A DNA stretch of 64,000 bases from JAGVGT01 sp963807225 (GTDB taxonomy: Bacteria; Desulfobacterota; Desulfobulbia; Desulfobulbales; JAGXFP01). The stretch spans positions 186,001-250,000 of the forward strand of contig CAWEAD010000008.1 of NCBI GenBank assembly GCA_963807225.1, read 5' to 3'. Made by a program: the position numbers and the translations under genes. Of this stretch, positions 8,716-17,782 are shown piece by piece. The notes below the pieces were generated by a model, which made no database searches, was not told the DNA's origin, and saw only the letters and a program-made list of their open reading frames with translations. Position 1 is the first letter of the stretch; each line of letters starts with the position of its first letter.

Positions 8716-9589
8716 GCCGGATCGTTGTGGATGCGTCAGAGATGAGGGTAACGAGGCCGCCCGGTGGGAAAATTACCACCAGGCCGAGATCACTAATGTC
8801 TACCCGCTGACCGCCGGTGAAAAACTCTACCAGATCCAGATTGTCGAGCCCCAAGCCCGGCAGGACTTTGTCTTTCAAGCCGGACAGTTCGTCATGCTTG
8901 AATTGCCCGGGATTGGAGAAGCGCCTTTTTCCATTTCCTCATCGCCCATCCGGCGGGGCGACCTGGAGCTCTGCATCCGGGCGGTGGGCAATCTTACCGG
9001 CTTTCTCGACCGGGTCGGCCGCGGCACCCGGGTGGGGATCAGCGGGCCATACGGTTCGAACTTTCCGGTGGAGCAGATGGTTGGGAGCGATGTTGTTTTC
9101 GTTGCCGGCGGACTTGGCATCGTACCGTTGCGCTCGCCGCTGGCGGTGGTTCTGGAGAACCGCAGCCGCTACGGCCGGGTGGACCTGGTTTACGGGGCCA
9201 AGACCCCGGCCGAGCTGCTCTTTACCTACCAGTACCAGGGATGGCAGCAGTTCGACGTCAACCTGGGGATCATCGTCGATCGACCCGACCCGGAGTGGTC
9301 GGGGCCGGTGGGGCTGATCACGGCACAATTAGCTGAGCAGCTGGGCGAGCGTTCGCTTGCTCGCGACACCTTTGCAGTGGTCTGCGGACCGCCGGTGATG
9401 TTCAAATATGTCTGCGACCTGCTGATCAAGGCCGGGTTGCCGATGCAGCGGATTTTCGTCTCACTGGAACGCCGCATGCACTGCGGGCGCGGTAAGTGCT
9501 GCCGATGCAACATCGGTTCAACTTATACCTGCCTGCACGGGCCGGTATTTGACTATTGGACGGTGATGAATTTGAAAGAGGCTATTTGA
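8708..9589 (+). CDS. hydG: sulfhydrogenase gamma subunit (FAD/NAD(P)-binding)
   Basis: Ferredoxin-reductase-like subunit that exchanges electrons between NAD(P)H and the iron-sulfur chain of the hydrogenase. The 293 residues contain an FAD-binding segment (APFSISSSP), the pyridine-nucleotide domain beginning VVFVAGGLGIVPL, and a C-terminal Cys cluster (HCGRGKCCRCNIGSTYTC) typical of a [2Fe-2S] centre in this family. It starts at a GTG inside the end of the beta-subunit gene. Whether the enzyme uses NADP or NAD is not decided by what I can see. Confidence 0.9.
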   Translation: MARPDRCGCVRDEGNEAARWENYHQAEITNVYPLTAGEKLYQIQIVEPQARQDFVFQAGQFVMLELPGIGEAPFSISSSPIRRGDLELCIRAVGNLTGFLDRVGRGTRVGISGPYGSNFPVEQMVGSDVVFVAGGLGIVPLRSPLAVVLENRSRYGRVDLVYGAKTPAELLFTYQYQGWQQFDVNLGIIVDRPDPEWSGPVGLITAQLAEQLGERSLARDTFAVVCGPPVMFKYVCDLLIKAGLPMQRIFVSLERRMHCGRGKCCRCNIGSTYTCLHGPVFDYWTVMNLKEAI

Positions 9590-9590
9590 G

Positions 9591-10415
9591 ATGACCACGG
9601 TACGCAAATATCTGGGGGTGGCGGTGCCGCCGCCCCGGGTGGCCTTTTTCGCGCTGACCTCCTGCGAGGGTTGCCAGCTGCAGCTGCTTAATGACGAGGA
9701 GCGGCTCCTGGATTTCCTGGCCCTGGTCGAGCCGGTCAACTTTCGGGAGGCGATGGACGAACGCTCGGAAGACTATGAGATCGCCTTTGTCGAGGGTTGC
9801 GTGACCAGGGAGGACGAGGTTGCGCGGCTGCAGCACATTCGGGAACGGGCTCGGGTTTTGGTGGCCTTCGGCTCCTGCGCCTGCTTCGGTGGGGTCAACC
9901 AGTTGAAAAACCGCTTTCGCGACCCGGACTGGGCGCGCCGGCAGGTTTATGGCGATTTCCCGATCGCTACAAGTCCGGCCCGTTCTCTGGAACAAGTGGT
10001 TTCGATTGATCTGCGGATTTATGGCTGCCCGGTCCGCAAGGAAGAGGTTGAGCGGTTGGTCACCGATCTGGTTCTCGGCAAAACGCCGGCCGTTCCCAAA
10101 TATCCGGTGTGCATGGAGTGCAAGGCCCATCGCAACCTCTGCCTCTTCGAGCTCGGTGAGATCTGTCTGGGACCGGTAACCCGCGGGGGGTGCGAGGCTT
10201 GGTGCCCCTCCAATCGCATGGGTTGCTGGGGTTGTCGGGGTCCGTCCGAACCGGCCAACCTGGCGGAACTGGCCGAAGTGGCCAAGCGCTTCGGGGTGAA
10301 TGAAGAGAGTCTGCTCGACCGGCTTGAATGTTTCGGGGGGTTCGCCGAGGCGGCGGCCAAATTGCGGCAAAATCTCCATGATCCGGGCGCCGACAGAACC
10401 GGAGGGCAGTCATGA
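9591..10415 (+). CDS. hydD: NiFe hydrogenase small (delta) subunit
   Basis: Small subunit carrying the iron-sulfur relay from the NiFe site. It is 274 residues long without a Tat signal peptide, so the enzyme is cytoplasmic. The proximal-cluster motif TSCEGCQLQLL (Cys25, Cys28) is present, as are the later ligands in EGCVTRE, GSCACFGG and YGCPVR. The C-terminal half has a dense Cys region (CMECKAHRNLC, GCEAWCPSNRMGCWGC). An AGAGG lies 9 bp before the ATG, and the stop overlaps the next start as ATGA. Confidence 0.92.
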   Translation: MTTVRKYLGVAVPPPRVAFFALTSCEGCQLQLLNDEERLLDFLALVEPVNFREAMDERSEDYEIAFVEGCVTREDEVARLQHIRERARVLVAFGSCACFGGVNQLKNRFRDPDWARRQVYGDFPIATSPARSLEQVVSIDLRIYGCPVRKEEVERLVTDLVLGKTPAVPKYPVCMECKAHRNLCLFELGEICLGPVTRGGCEAWCPSNRMGCWGCRGPSEPANLAELAEVAKRFGVNEESLLDRLECFGGFAEAAAKLRQNLHDPGADRTGGQS

Positions 10416-11686
10416 GCACCATACGCAAGGTGGAGATCAATCACCTGACCAGGGTGGAGGGGCACGGTAACATCAACATCCGCATCCGGGACGGCAAACT
10501 GATCGAAGCGCGCTGGGAGGTGGTAGAAACCCCGCGTTTCTTCGAAGCAATGCTGGTTGGTAAACTCTGGGAGAACGCGCCGTGGATCTGCGGCCGGATC
10601 TGTGGGATCTGTTCAATCGGTCATACCCTTGCCGCCATCCGGGCGGTGGAGCGGGGCTTTGGAGTGGAGGTTGCGCCGGAGGCGGCAAAGTTGCGGCTGG
10701 TGTTGAAGCATATGGAGACCTTGCAAAGCCATATCTTGCATCTGTGCTTTCTGGTGGTTCCCGATTTTCTCGGGACCGGCAGTGTCCTGCCACTGATCGC
10801 CAGTCACCCGGAGACCATCAAAAGGGCGGCCCGTCTGAAGAATCTGGCCAATCGCGCCTGCGATCTGATCGGCGGTCGGCGGCTGCATCCCACCCGGACA
10901 GTGGTGGGCGGCTTCACCATGTATCCGGAAAAGCCACAGCTGGTGGATTTGCGTCGGGAAATGGCCGAGGCCCTGCCGGAACTGACCATCCTGGCCGACC
11001 TTTTCGCCACCTTTACTATTCCCGAGTTCAAACGGGAGACCGAGTTCGTCTCGCTGAAGGGCGAGGGACGCTACCCTTTTCTGGGCGGCCGTCTGATTTC
11101 CAGCGACGGGGTGGAGAAGGGCGAGGGCGATTATCGGGCCATGACCAACGAGTACTGCGTGGAACAATCAACTTCCAAATGGAGCCGGTTGTCACGGCCC
11201 TCCTTCGCGGTGGGCGCTCTGGCCCGGTTCAACAACAACTTCTCCCTGCTCGCCCCGGGCGCGCGGGCGGTGGCCGATGCCTTCGGCCTGGCCCCGGTCA
11301 ATCACAACCCTTTTATGAACAACTTCGCCCAGATGGTGGAGTGCGTGCAGGTGGTGGAGGATTCGCTGGTTTTGCTGGAGGAACTGCTCGACTCGCCGTG
11401 GTCCGAACCTCGGCAGACGGTGGTGCCCAAGGCTGGGCGCGGAGTGGCGGCGGTGGAGGTGCCCCGTGGCATCCTCTATCACAGTTATGAATTTGACGAG
11501 AAAGGGCGAATAACCAAGGCAGATTGCGTCATTCCCACCAGCCAGAATCACGCCAACATCCAGCACGATCTGGTTGCGCTGGCGGCCGAACTGGCCGGGG
11601 CGGGGCGGGGCGATGCCGAGATTGAACGGTTGGCCGGAATGCTGGTGCGGGCTTACGATCCCTGCATATCCTGTTCGGTGCACTGA
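10412..11686 (+). CDS. hydA: NiFe hydrogenase large (alpha) subunit, no C-terminal tail
   Basis: Catalytic subunit (424 residues) of the group 3b-like hydrogenase, oxidising H2 or reducing protons, in some relatives also sulfur or polysulfide. The N-terminal metal ligands are in RICGICSIGH (Cys64, Cys67) and the C-terminal ligands in DPCISCSVH (Cys418, Cys421). The stop codon comes directly after the final His, so there is no extension for a maturation endopeptidase to remove, and no such protease gene is adjacent. The start overlaps the small-subunit stop (ATGA). Confidence 0.93.
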   Translation: MSTIRKVEINHLTRVEGHGNINIRIRDGKLIEARWEVVETPRFFEAMLVGKLWENAPWICGRICGICSIGHTLAAIRAVERGFGVEVAPEAAKLRLVLKHMETLQSHILHLCFLVVPDFLGTGSVLPLIASHPETIKRAARLKNLANRACDLIGGRRLHPTRTVVGGFTMYPEKPQLVDLRREMAEALPELTILADLFATFTIPEFKRETEFVSLKGEGRYPFLGGRLISSDGVEKGEGDYRAMTNEYCVEQSTSKWSRLSRPSFAVGALARFNNNFSLLAPGARAVADAFGLAPVNHNPFMNNFAQMVECVQVVEDSLVLLEELLDSPWSEPRQTVVPKAGRGVAAVEVPRGILYHSYEFDEKGRITKADCVIPTSQNHANIQHDLVALAAELAGAGRGDAEIERLAGMLVRAYDPCISCSVH

Positions 11687-12133
11687 GAAGCGGGTCTGAA
11701 CCATCCGGCGCGATTCGCAGGATTAATGAGTCTTACGCGGATTGATGCCATGCCTTCCGAGATAAGCACCGCAATACCCCAGCTCACCTGATTGTTCAGC
11801 CTCCGAGCAGTTCAAGAATATTCTGTCGATTAACCGCTTCAGCAGCGAAACCTCGTCGACCTTGATGAGATTGTCGGCCAGCTGCGCCTTCCAGAAGATG
11901 ATCGGGTGGCGTGACCGCTATTTGTTTTCTGGGTCATCGGATGAAACTTAAAACAGCAGTTAGTACCGCCGTTATTAAATAAACGGTTGGGCCGCTGTCC
12001 AAGCCGGTGGTTGATCGCAAGATAAGCCGAGTTTCATGACCTGTAGATAACGTCCGCCGATTTGCGGGCAGCAAAATTTCTGGGGAGACCGGCGGTTCCG
12101 GAGATGCCCTCCCCCGACAAAGGGGCGCCACCT
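11687..12133. other. intergenic, 447 bp, with a possible gene remnant
   Basis: No intact gene is supported. On the minus strand, 11937 to 11723 reads as a protein-like frame of about 70 residues, including IIFWKAQLADNLIKVDEVSL, if one base is added or removed near 11905. A start ATG lies at 11937 and a TAA at 11723. It may be a decayed short gene. I cannot name a family. Confidence 0.3.
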
Positions 12134-12892
12134 TCAGGGATTCCCTGGGGGTGAATAAGAGACCAGCTCGGCTACGATACTGCCGAGGGCTACCTTGCTT
12201 TCCGCTTTGATCAGCAAATGGTTGCTGTCGGCGCTCAGCCAGACCAGCAACCTGGCATCTTTGCTTTTTTCAAAAACTCCCCGCACCTCTTGCATGTCCG
12301 GCTCCACGAGAAAGGTATCGTAATTTCCGGCCGGGACCGAAATTTTTTGCCGGGCCAGTACCGTGGCCTTTCCCTGCACCAGTTTCTTGCCATCGCTCAC
12401 CGGTCTGACCACGACATCTCCCACCTGGAAATCAAGTCGGCGAAAAAAGAAGTAGGCCGCCAGGGGGTCGAAGGTACCCGGGTCTAGTGCTACCGTGTTA
12501 ACTCTTTCCTTCCGGTTTTGATAATATCCCTTTCCGGTTCGCCAGTCGAAAAGAACCGTTATATCCCTTTTGTTCTTGCCCTGTTGAACCTTGGTGTAGA
12601 GCAGGCTGTGGGTCATGGCCGCATCGGTGTAAGAATCCAACCGATCCCGAACCTTGTGGAAAACATCGAAAAACGGCAGGGTGCTGGCAGTGAGGGAGAA
12701 ATGGCCGGCCTTTTCGCCGTTCTGCATGGTCGGTTGTTCAATGGCGATCTCCACCATCCCGGCCACCACGAAACTCCAACGTACCCGATAGACGGCGACT
12801 TCCCGGCCTTGGGCCGGCGGCGCGGCCGGGGTCGTAATCGCGGCGAGAATAATAATTCCCGCAACGACCAGGGTTATGATTGGTCTTCTCAT
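12134..12892 (-). CDS. DUF3108 family exported protein
   Basis: A 252-residue protein with an N-terminal signal or anchor segment (PIITLVVAGIIILAAITTP) followed by a beta-rich domain typical of DUF3108. Features of the family are the opening YRVRWSFVVAGMVEI, a central DPLAAYFFFRRL stretch, and VPAGNYDTFLVEPD. These proteins are periplasmic or outer-membrane associated, with no settled function. I chose the ATG at 12892 because it puts the hydrophobic segment right after MRRP; in-frame ATGs upstream at 12916 and 12952 are possible and have no better ribosome-binding site. It stands alone on the minus strand. Confidence 0.75.
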   Translation of the reverse strand: MRRPIITLVVAGIIILAAITTPAAPPAQGREVAVYRVRWSFVVAGMVEIAIEQPTMQNGEKAGHFSLTASTLPFFDVFHKVRDRLDSYTDAAMTHSLLYTKVQQGKNKRDITVLFDWRTGKGYYQNRKERVNTVALDPGTFDPLAAYFFFRRLDFQVGDVVVRPVSDGKKLVQGKATVLARQKISVPAGNYDTFLVEPDMQEVRGVFEKSKDARLLVWLSADSNHLLIKAESKVALGSIVAELVSYSPPGNP

Positions 12893-13197
12893 CGAATTAC
12901 TGTTTATTTCTTGCATCCTTCTTGAGCAAGTCTCTCTGCAATCTAGCATCAATTATCCAGGTGCCACCTAGAATGTTAAGCTTGACGATTAGCCGTGGCA
13001 AGGCAAGTTCGATCCAGGCAAGTTTGCGGTTGACAGTCATTGACACAATCGATAATAAGCCTCATCTTGGTCAAACCAAGAGGGACTTTCACCACAACCA
13101 CCCACCAATCCGCAATTTAGCGAAAAAAGATGAGGTATATAGCCGGGCGGCTTCATCGTGATCGCTTCCACCTTGGTCAAGTTGCCGGATTCATGAC
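12893..13197. other. intergenic, 305 bp, divergent promoter region
   Basis: It lies between the DUF3108 gene and the FAD oxidoreductase. No coding frame is convincing. It holds the candidate promoter at 13030-13056 and a second TTGACA at 13040. Confidence 0.45.
13030..13056 (+). promoter_or_regulatory. candidate promoter of the oxidoreductase-radical SAM pair
   Basis: TTGACA at 13030-13035 and GATAAT at 13051-13056 are separated by 15 bp; TAATAA at 13053 would give a 17-bp spacing. The position, about 140 bp before the first ATG, is reasonable for the downstream two-gene unit. Confidence 0.35.
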
Positions 13198-14827
13198 ATG
13201 CTGAGACTGACAGAACTAAAACTCCCCCTCGACCACGACGAAGGTGACCTGCGGGCGGCCATCCTCAAGCGGCTTGGCCTCCCGGCCGAAGACCTCATCG
13301 GCTACAAGATTTTCCGGCGCGGCGTCGATGCGAGAAAATCGCACGCCATCGTCTTTATTTACACCCTTGAACTCGAGGTGGCGCAGGAGGATGCCCTCCT
13401 GGCGCGTTTCGGTGATGACCAGCACCTGAGGCCCGCCCCCGACACCACCTACCATTATGTCGCCCGGGCTCCCAAAGAAGGACTTCCCCTGCGTCCGGTC
13501 ATCATCGGTATGGGACCGTCCGGCCTCTTTGCCGGCCTGATTCTGGCCCAGTCCGGATTCCGCCCGCTGATCCTGGAGCGGGGCAAGGCCGTGCGGGAAC
13601 GCACCAAGGATACCTTCGATCTGTGGCGCAAGGGCATTCTCAATCCGGAATCAAATGTTCAGTTCGGCGAGGGTGGGGCCGGGACCTTTTCCGACGGCAA
13701 GTTGCATACCCAGATCAAGGACCCCAAACATTACGGACGCAAAGTACTGGAAGAGTTCGTCAAGGCCGGGGCTCCACCGGAAATACTTTATGTCAGCAAG
13801 CCCCATATCGGCACCTACCGCCTGGTTTCCATGGTGGAAAAGATGCGGGCCGAAATCCTGGGCGCTGGGCGGTGAGATTCGCTTCCAGAGCCGGGTGGAC
13901 GATATCGAGGTCGAAAACGGCCGGATCCGGGGGGTGGTGCTGGCTGGTGGCGAGCGTATCGCCACCGACCATCTGATCCTCGCCATCGGCCACAGCGCCC
14001 GCGATACCTTCGAGATGCTGCACCGGCGTGGTATCTCCCTGGAAGCGAAACCATTTTCCATCGGCTTTCGCATCGAGCACCCCCAGTCGCTCATCGACCG
14101 GGGCCGGCATGGAAAAAACGGGGCCAACCCGCTGCTCGGCGCCGCCGACTACAAGTTGGTCCATCACGCCAGCAATGGAAGGTCGGTGTATAGCTTCTGC
14201 ATGTGTCCGGGGGGCACCGTGGTTGCCGCAACCTCGGAGCCGGGCCGGGTGGTGACCAACGGCATGAGTCAGTATTCGCGCAAGGAGCGCAATGCCAACA
14301 GTGGCATCGTGGTGGGTATTGATCCGACTGACTACCCGGGTGGCCCGCTGGCCGGCATGGAATTTCAACGTTTTTGGGAATCTCGGGCCTTTGAATTGGG
14401 CGGCGGCAATTTTCAGGCCCCGGCGCAGTTGGTCGGCGATTTCCTGGCCGGCCGGCCTTCCACCATTCTGGGCTCGGTCAAACCCTCCTATACCCCGGGG
14501 ATTCACCTGGGTGATCTCAGTACCGCCTTGCCGGACTATGCCATCGTTGCCATCCGCGAGGCTTTGCCCGCCTTCGCCCAAAAAATAAAAGATTTCGATC
14601 TGCCCGATGCGGTGCTGACCGCGGTGGAATCTCGCACCTCCTCGCCGCTTCGCATCACCCGCCACGACTCCGACCTGCAGAGCATTAACACCGGAGGGCT
14701 CTACCCTACCGGCGAAGGCGCCGGTTATGCGGGCGGGATCCTCTCCTCGGCTGTGGACGGAATCAAGGTTGCCGAAGCGGTGGCCTTAAGCCTGCTGGCC
14801 GGTGCGGCTTCCGGTGAGCGGGTTTAG
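13198..14827 (+). pseudogene. FAD-dependent oxidoreductase (COG2509-like), one frameshift
   Basis: Flavoprotein dehydrogenase-like protein of about 542 residues if repaired. The FAD-binding glycine motif GMGPSGLFAG lies near residue 103, NVQFGEGGAGTFSDGKL is a family signature, and TGEGAGYAGGILSSA closes the C-terminal FAD contact. The first frame ends at a TGA at 13873-13875. The continuation is one base out of register from about 13860, where GGG (13860-13862) appears to have one G too many: without it EIL-ALGGEIRF reads through. Both halves are otherwise intact with the same codon use, so a sequencing error or a very recent mutation is likely. The stop lies 9 bp before the radical SAM gene. 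Confidence 0.8.
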
Positions 14828-14836
14828 CCGCTAGCC

Positions 14837-16846
14837 ATGGTCAGTCTCGACTTGCAGACGCCAACCCTTGAGTCGCCAGCCGAACCGGCCAACGATTTCT
14901 ACCTGATTTTTCCGCCCATGGCCGATCCGACCCAGGCCTATGTGGGGCTGCCCGTCCTCAAGGGCTATCTGCGCCGGCGCAACATCGATATACGCCTGCG
15001 GGATTACAATATCGAGGGTCTCTACTTCCTCCTGGCCGCGAAAACCCGGCAGGAATGGCAGCATAGGCTACGCGAGCGCTTGCAGGTCTTGAACAACAGG
15101 AAGACCTTGAGTCTCTATGAGCAGATGGAGTACCACCGGCTGGCCGCAGCGTTGCCGCTCTGTCGCGATTTTTCCGATTGTCTCGCCGTCATGCAGGACC
15201 CGCACCGGTTCTATCATAAGAAAACCTATCTCCGGGCTCGGGACGGTTTTGAGGATCTTTTTCAAGTGCTGGAAGCAGTCTATTTCCCCTTCCGCTTCAG
15301 CTTCAACCGCGCCGACCACCTGGTGGCGCCCTGGGATTTCCAGCTGCTGGAACTATATCTGGCGGAGAGGCGCAGCCCCTTTGACCGGTTTTATCGGCAG
15401 CAACTGGATCAGCTCTCCGCTCCTGATTTTATCGGCCTCTCCCTTACCTTTGTCTCCCAGATCCCGGAAACCTTTTATCTCAGCCGCTTAATCAAGCAGC
15501 GGTTCCCGGACTGCTTCGTGATGCTGGGCGGCCCCTGTATCGATCAGATCATCAGGAACTGCGACCGGGAGACAGTCAGCCGGATTTTCGATTATGTCGA
15601 TGCGGTGGGGTTGCAGGAAGGCGAAAAAACCCTGGAACAGCTGCTGCCGCTCTTGCAGGAGACTAGTCCCGGAGCAGAGCGCTTCGCCGCCATTCCAAAC
15701 CTGATGATGAAGGGAGCGATGTCCGATACCCTGGTGCAAGGCCCCGGTGCGACCTTTGATCTGGGCGAGGCGGCCAGGCCCGACTACGGTGATCTGGATT
15801 TGGACCGCTATCTGGCGCCGGAGCGGCTTCTGCTCTATAGCCCGACCCGGGGCTGTTATTGGAACAAATGCTCTTTCTGCAGCTATGGCTTCAATCAGTC
15901 CGGCCGCCATGCCTATCGTGAGATCCCAGTAGCCCGGGCGGTTGCCGATCTGAAGGCTCTGCAGCAGGAATTCGGGGTCAGCAATTTCTATCTCTCCGCC
16001 GATGTCCTCTCCCCCGCCTATACCATGGCCCTGGCCCAGGGGATAATCGAGGCGAACCTTTCGATGCACTGGTCCACCGACCTGCGCATCGAAGCCGCCT
16101 ATACCCCGGAACGGTGTCGCCTCCTTTACCAGGCGGGCCTCCGTAGTGTGGCCTTCGGCATTGAAAGCGGCTCCGACCGGGTTTTAAAGCTGATGAACAA
16201 AGGGATAAACACGGAACTGATCCGCCATATCAACCGGAATTTCCATCAGGCCGGGATCTCCACCAGTTGGATGACCTTCCTCAATCATCCCGGGGAAATG
16301 GGGCAGGAGGCGGCGGCGACCCTGGAGCTGATCGAACAAGAAAGCAGTCTGGTCGATCAATTTATCGCCGGCGAATTTAACCTGACGCCGGGTTCCCTCA
16401 TCTCCTGCCATCCCGAGCAATATGGCATCACCGCGGTCTTCCACACCCAAGGTGATGTTTTCCGACTTTTCCCGCTGTTCCGCGGGAGGGAAGAGGCTGC
16501 TCCGGATGCTGAGCACGACACCTTGGACGGCCAGATCGATAATCTCTCCCAGCGTTACCACCTGGATCATTACCCTTGGGCCGGAGCTATTTCCACCCAT
16601 CACTCCTTTCTCTACCTGCTCGACTCCAACCCCAGGGTTTTTGCCCAGCCTTGGCCGCGCCCCGACCGAAAAGTGCGCCCGCAAAGCGGCAATCTCCCCT
16701 TCAAGCTGAAATTTTCCCAGGCGGATTGTCGGCGACGCGAGCAGTCCTTTATGAACCGATATCTTCGCGAGGCCTTGCAACCGAGCCCAAACGGTCGGGC
16801 TCCTTTAAGTTTCGAACACTTCCAAAAAGCCCTGCTGAAAAGCTGA
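14837..16846 (+). CDS. cobalamin-type radical SAM protein with CX4CX2C cluster
   Basis: A 669-residue protein. Residues about 18-240 resemble the B12-binding domain of this superfamily (opening LIFPPMADPTQAYVGLPVLK, later FVMLGGPCIDQI). The radical SAM core follows with RGCYWNKCSFCSYGF: Cys340, Cys345 and Cys348, a CX4CX2C spacing rather than the common CX3CX2C. Later core elements include FYLSADVLSP, WSTDLRIE and VAFGIESGSDRVLKLMNKG. It is the second gene of a pair with the FAD oxidoreductase. No peptide precursor gene is visible next to it, so I assign no substrate; methylation or ring chemistry is possible. Confidence 0.82.
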   Translation: MVSLDLQTPTLESPAEPANDFYLIFPPMADPTQAYVGLPVLKGYLRRRNIDIRLRDYNIEGLYFLLAAKTRQEWQHRLRERLQVLNNRKTLSLYEQMEYHRLAAALPLCRDFSDCLAVMQDPHRFYHKKTYLRARDGFEDLFQVLEAVYFPFRFSFNRADHLVAPWDFQLLELYLAERRSPFDRFYRQQLDQLSAPDFIGLSLTFVSQIPETFYLSRLIKQRFPDCFVMLGGPCIDQIIRNCDRETVSRIFDYVDAVGLQEGEKTLEQLLPLLQETSPGAERFAAIPNLMMKGAMSDTLVQGPGATFDLGEAARPDYGDLDLDRYLAPERLLLYSPTRGCYWNKCSFCSYGFNQSGRHAYREIPVARAVADLKALQQEFGVSNFYLSADVLSPAYTMALAQGIIEANLSMHWSTDLRIEAAYTPERCRLLYQAGLRSVAFGIESGSDRVLKLMNKGINTELIRHINRNFHQAGISTSWMTFLNHPGEMGQEAAATLELIEQESSLVDQFIAGEFNLTPGSLISCHPEQYGITAVFHTQGDVFRLFPLFRGREEAAPDAEHDTLDGQIDNLSQRYHLDHYPWAGAISTHHSFLYLLDSNPRVFAQPWPRPDRKVRPQSGNLPFKLKFSQADCRRREQSFMNRYLREALQPSPNGRAPLSFEHFQKALLKS

Positions 16847-17380
16847 GCGGGCTCAGAGGTTGCGTCCCGTGTTCCCGCGTGGGACTTTGGTATCTGGTTT
16901 AACTTTCTGCTTTTTGCCTGGATCATATCCTCATGAAAACCTCGCAGCCATTATCCGGGAACATCTGGATGCCGTATGTGCCGAAGAGTTAGAGAAAAGT
17001 CCCTGTATCCGAGCCGATATCAGCTTCCTGTTCTACTGCCTCAGCGTTTGATTTGGTTACGCAATAGACCCGGATTACTGATTTTCAGCGGCATATACCC
17101 CTATCATGAAAATGAATTTTTATTGGTGTTGCGGATAAGTTAAAAATAAATTATGCAGAATCCTGTAAACCGGACTTTGCAGGTTAGAAGAGGCACAATG
17201 AAAAGTAAAGGTCTTGGTGCGCGCCTCCCTGAAGATAGAGATCGAGTTGAATGTTCTTCGCGAAATATCGACGAATATGGCTCGCGACTCAACTCAGCTG
17301 AATATTACTTGTTTCTCTGGAAATGTTAATGAATTAGCAGTATGAAACTAAGTTTGTTCTAGAAATGATGGGTTATTGGT
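16847..17380. other. intergenic, 534 bp, becoming AT-rich
   Basis: No intact gene is supported. A plus-strand frame ending in TGA at 17049-17051 has protein-like composition in its last 30 codons (EHLDAVCAEELEKSPC) but no credible start, so it may be a remnant. From about 17080 base composition shifts to AT-rich, unlike the flanks. Confidence 0.35.
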
Positions 17381-17596
17381 ATGATAAACAAGGGTTGCAA
17401 TTGTGATTTGCCGAGAGATACATTGCATTGTAATAAATGCAATCATGTATTCTGTGGTTCATGCGAAGTAGTAATGAAACATATTAATTTTTCAGATATA
17501 AATAATGCTCCGAAAAAGTCGTGCCCGAATTGCTTTAGTACTGATCTGTATAGAAAAATGACGGTTAAGCAGAATAACGATTCTGCTGTGTCTTAG
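17381..17596 (+). CDS. small Cys-rich zinc-ribbon-like protein (71 aa)
   Basis: Not assigned to a family. It has Cys6, Cys8, Cys17, Cys20, Cys25, Cys28, Cys48 and Cys51, arranged as CNC, CNKC, CGSC and CPNC, which suggests one or two zinc sites. It has no signal peptide or membrane segment. It lies in an AT-rich island of about 550 bp with codon use unlike its neighbours, so it may be transferred. The ribosome-binding site is weak (GATGGG). It stands alone on the plus strand. Confidence 0.55.
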   Translation: MINKGCNCDLPRDTLHCNKCNHVFCGSCEVVMKHINFSDINNAPKKSCPNCFSTDLYRKMTVKQNNDSAVS

Positions 17597-17706
17597 ATTA
17601 GAAGAATCTGTAAATATTCTCTGGAATAATTAAAGCATTGCCTCGGTGGGCGCGGGTGCCGCTAAATAATTTCAAGCGGCGGTAGCCGGAGCTCTTCTGG
17701 CAGTGG

Positions 17707-17755
17707 AATTAAACCAATGGCCTGCATCGATTCGCTGCAGGCCATTGGTTTAATT
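17707..17755. repeat. 20-bp perfect inverted repeat (hairpin)
   Basis: Arms 17707-17726 and 17736-17755 are exact reverse complements (AATTAAACCAATGGCCTGCA on the left) around a 9-base loop. It lies 28 bp beyond the stop of the minus-strand GIY-YIG gene. No T-run follows on either strand, so it is not a classical terminator. A smaller stem (GCCGCT and AGCGGC, about 17659-17681) lies just upstream. Confidence 0.8.
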
Positions 17756-17782
17756 AGGGTTGAAAATTTGTGGAGGGGTCTG

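Noticed and set aside
11934..12131. 65-codon open frame on the minus strand
   Set aside because: Its composition is not protein-like, it has no ribosome-binding site, and its end coincides with the better-looking remnant frame.
12134..12952. Longest start for the DUF3108 protein
   Set aside because: The first 20 residues are polar and would displace the signal segment. The ATG at 12892 is preferred, with modest confidence.
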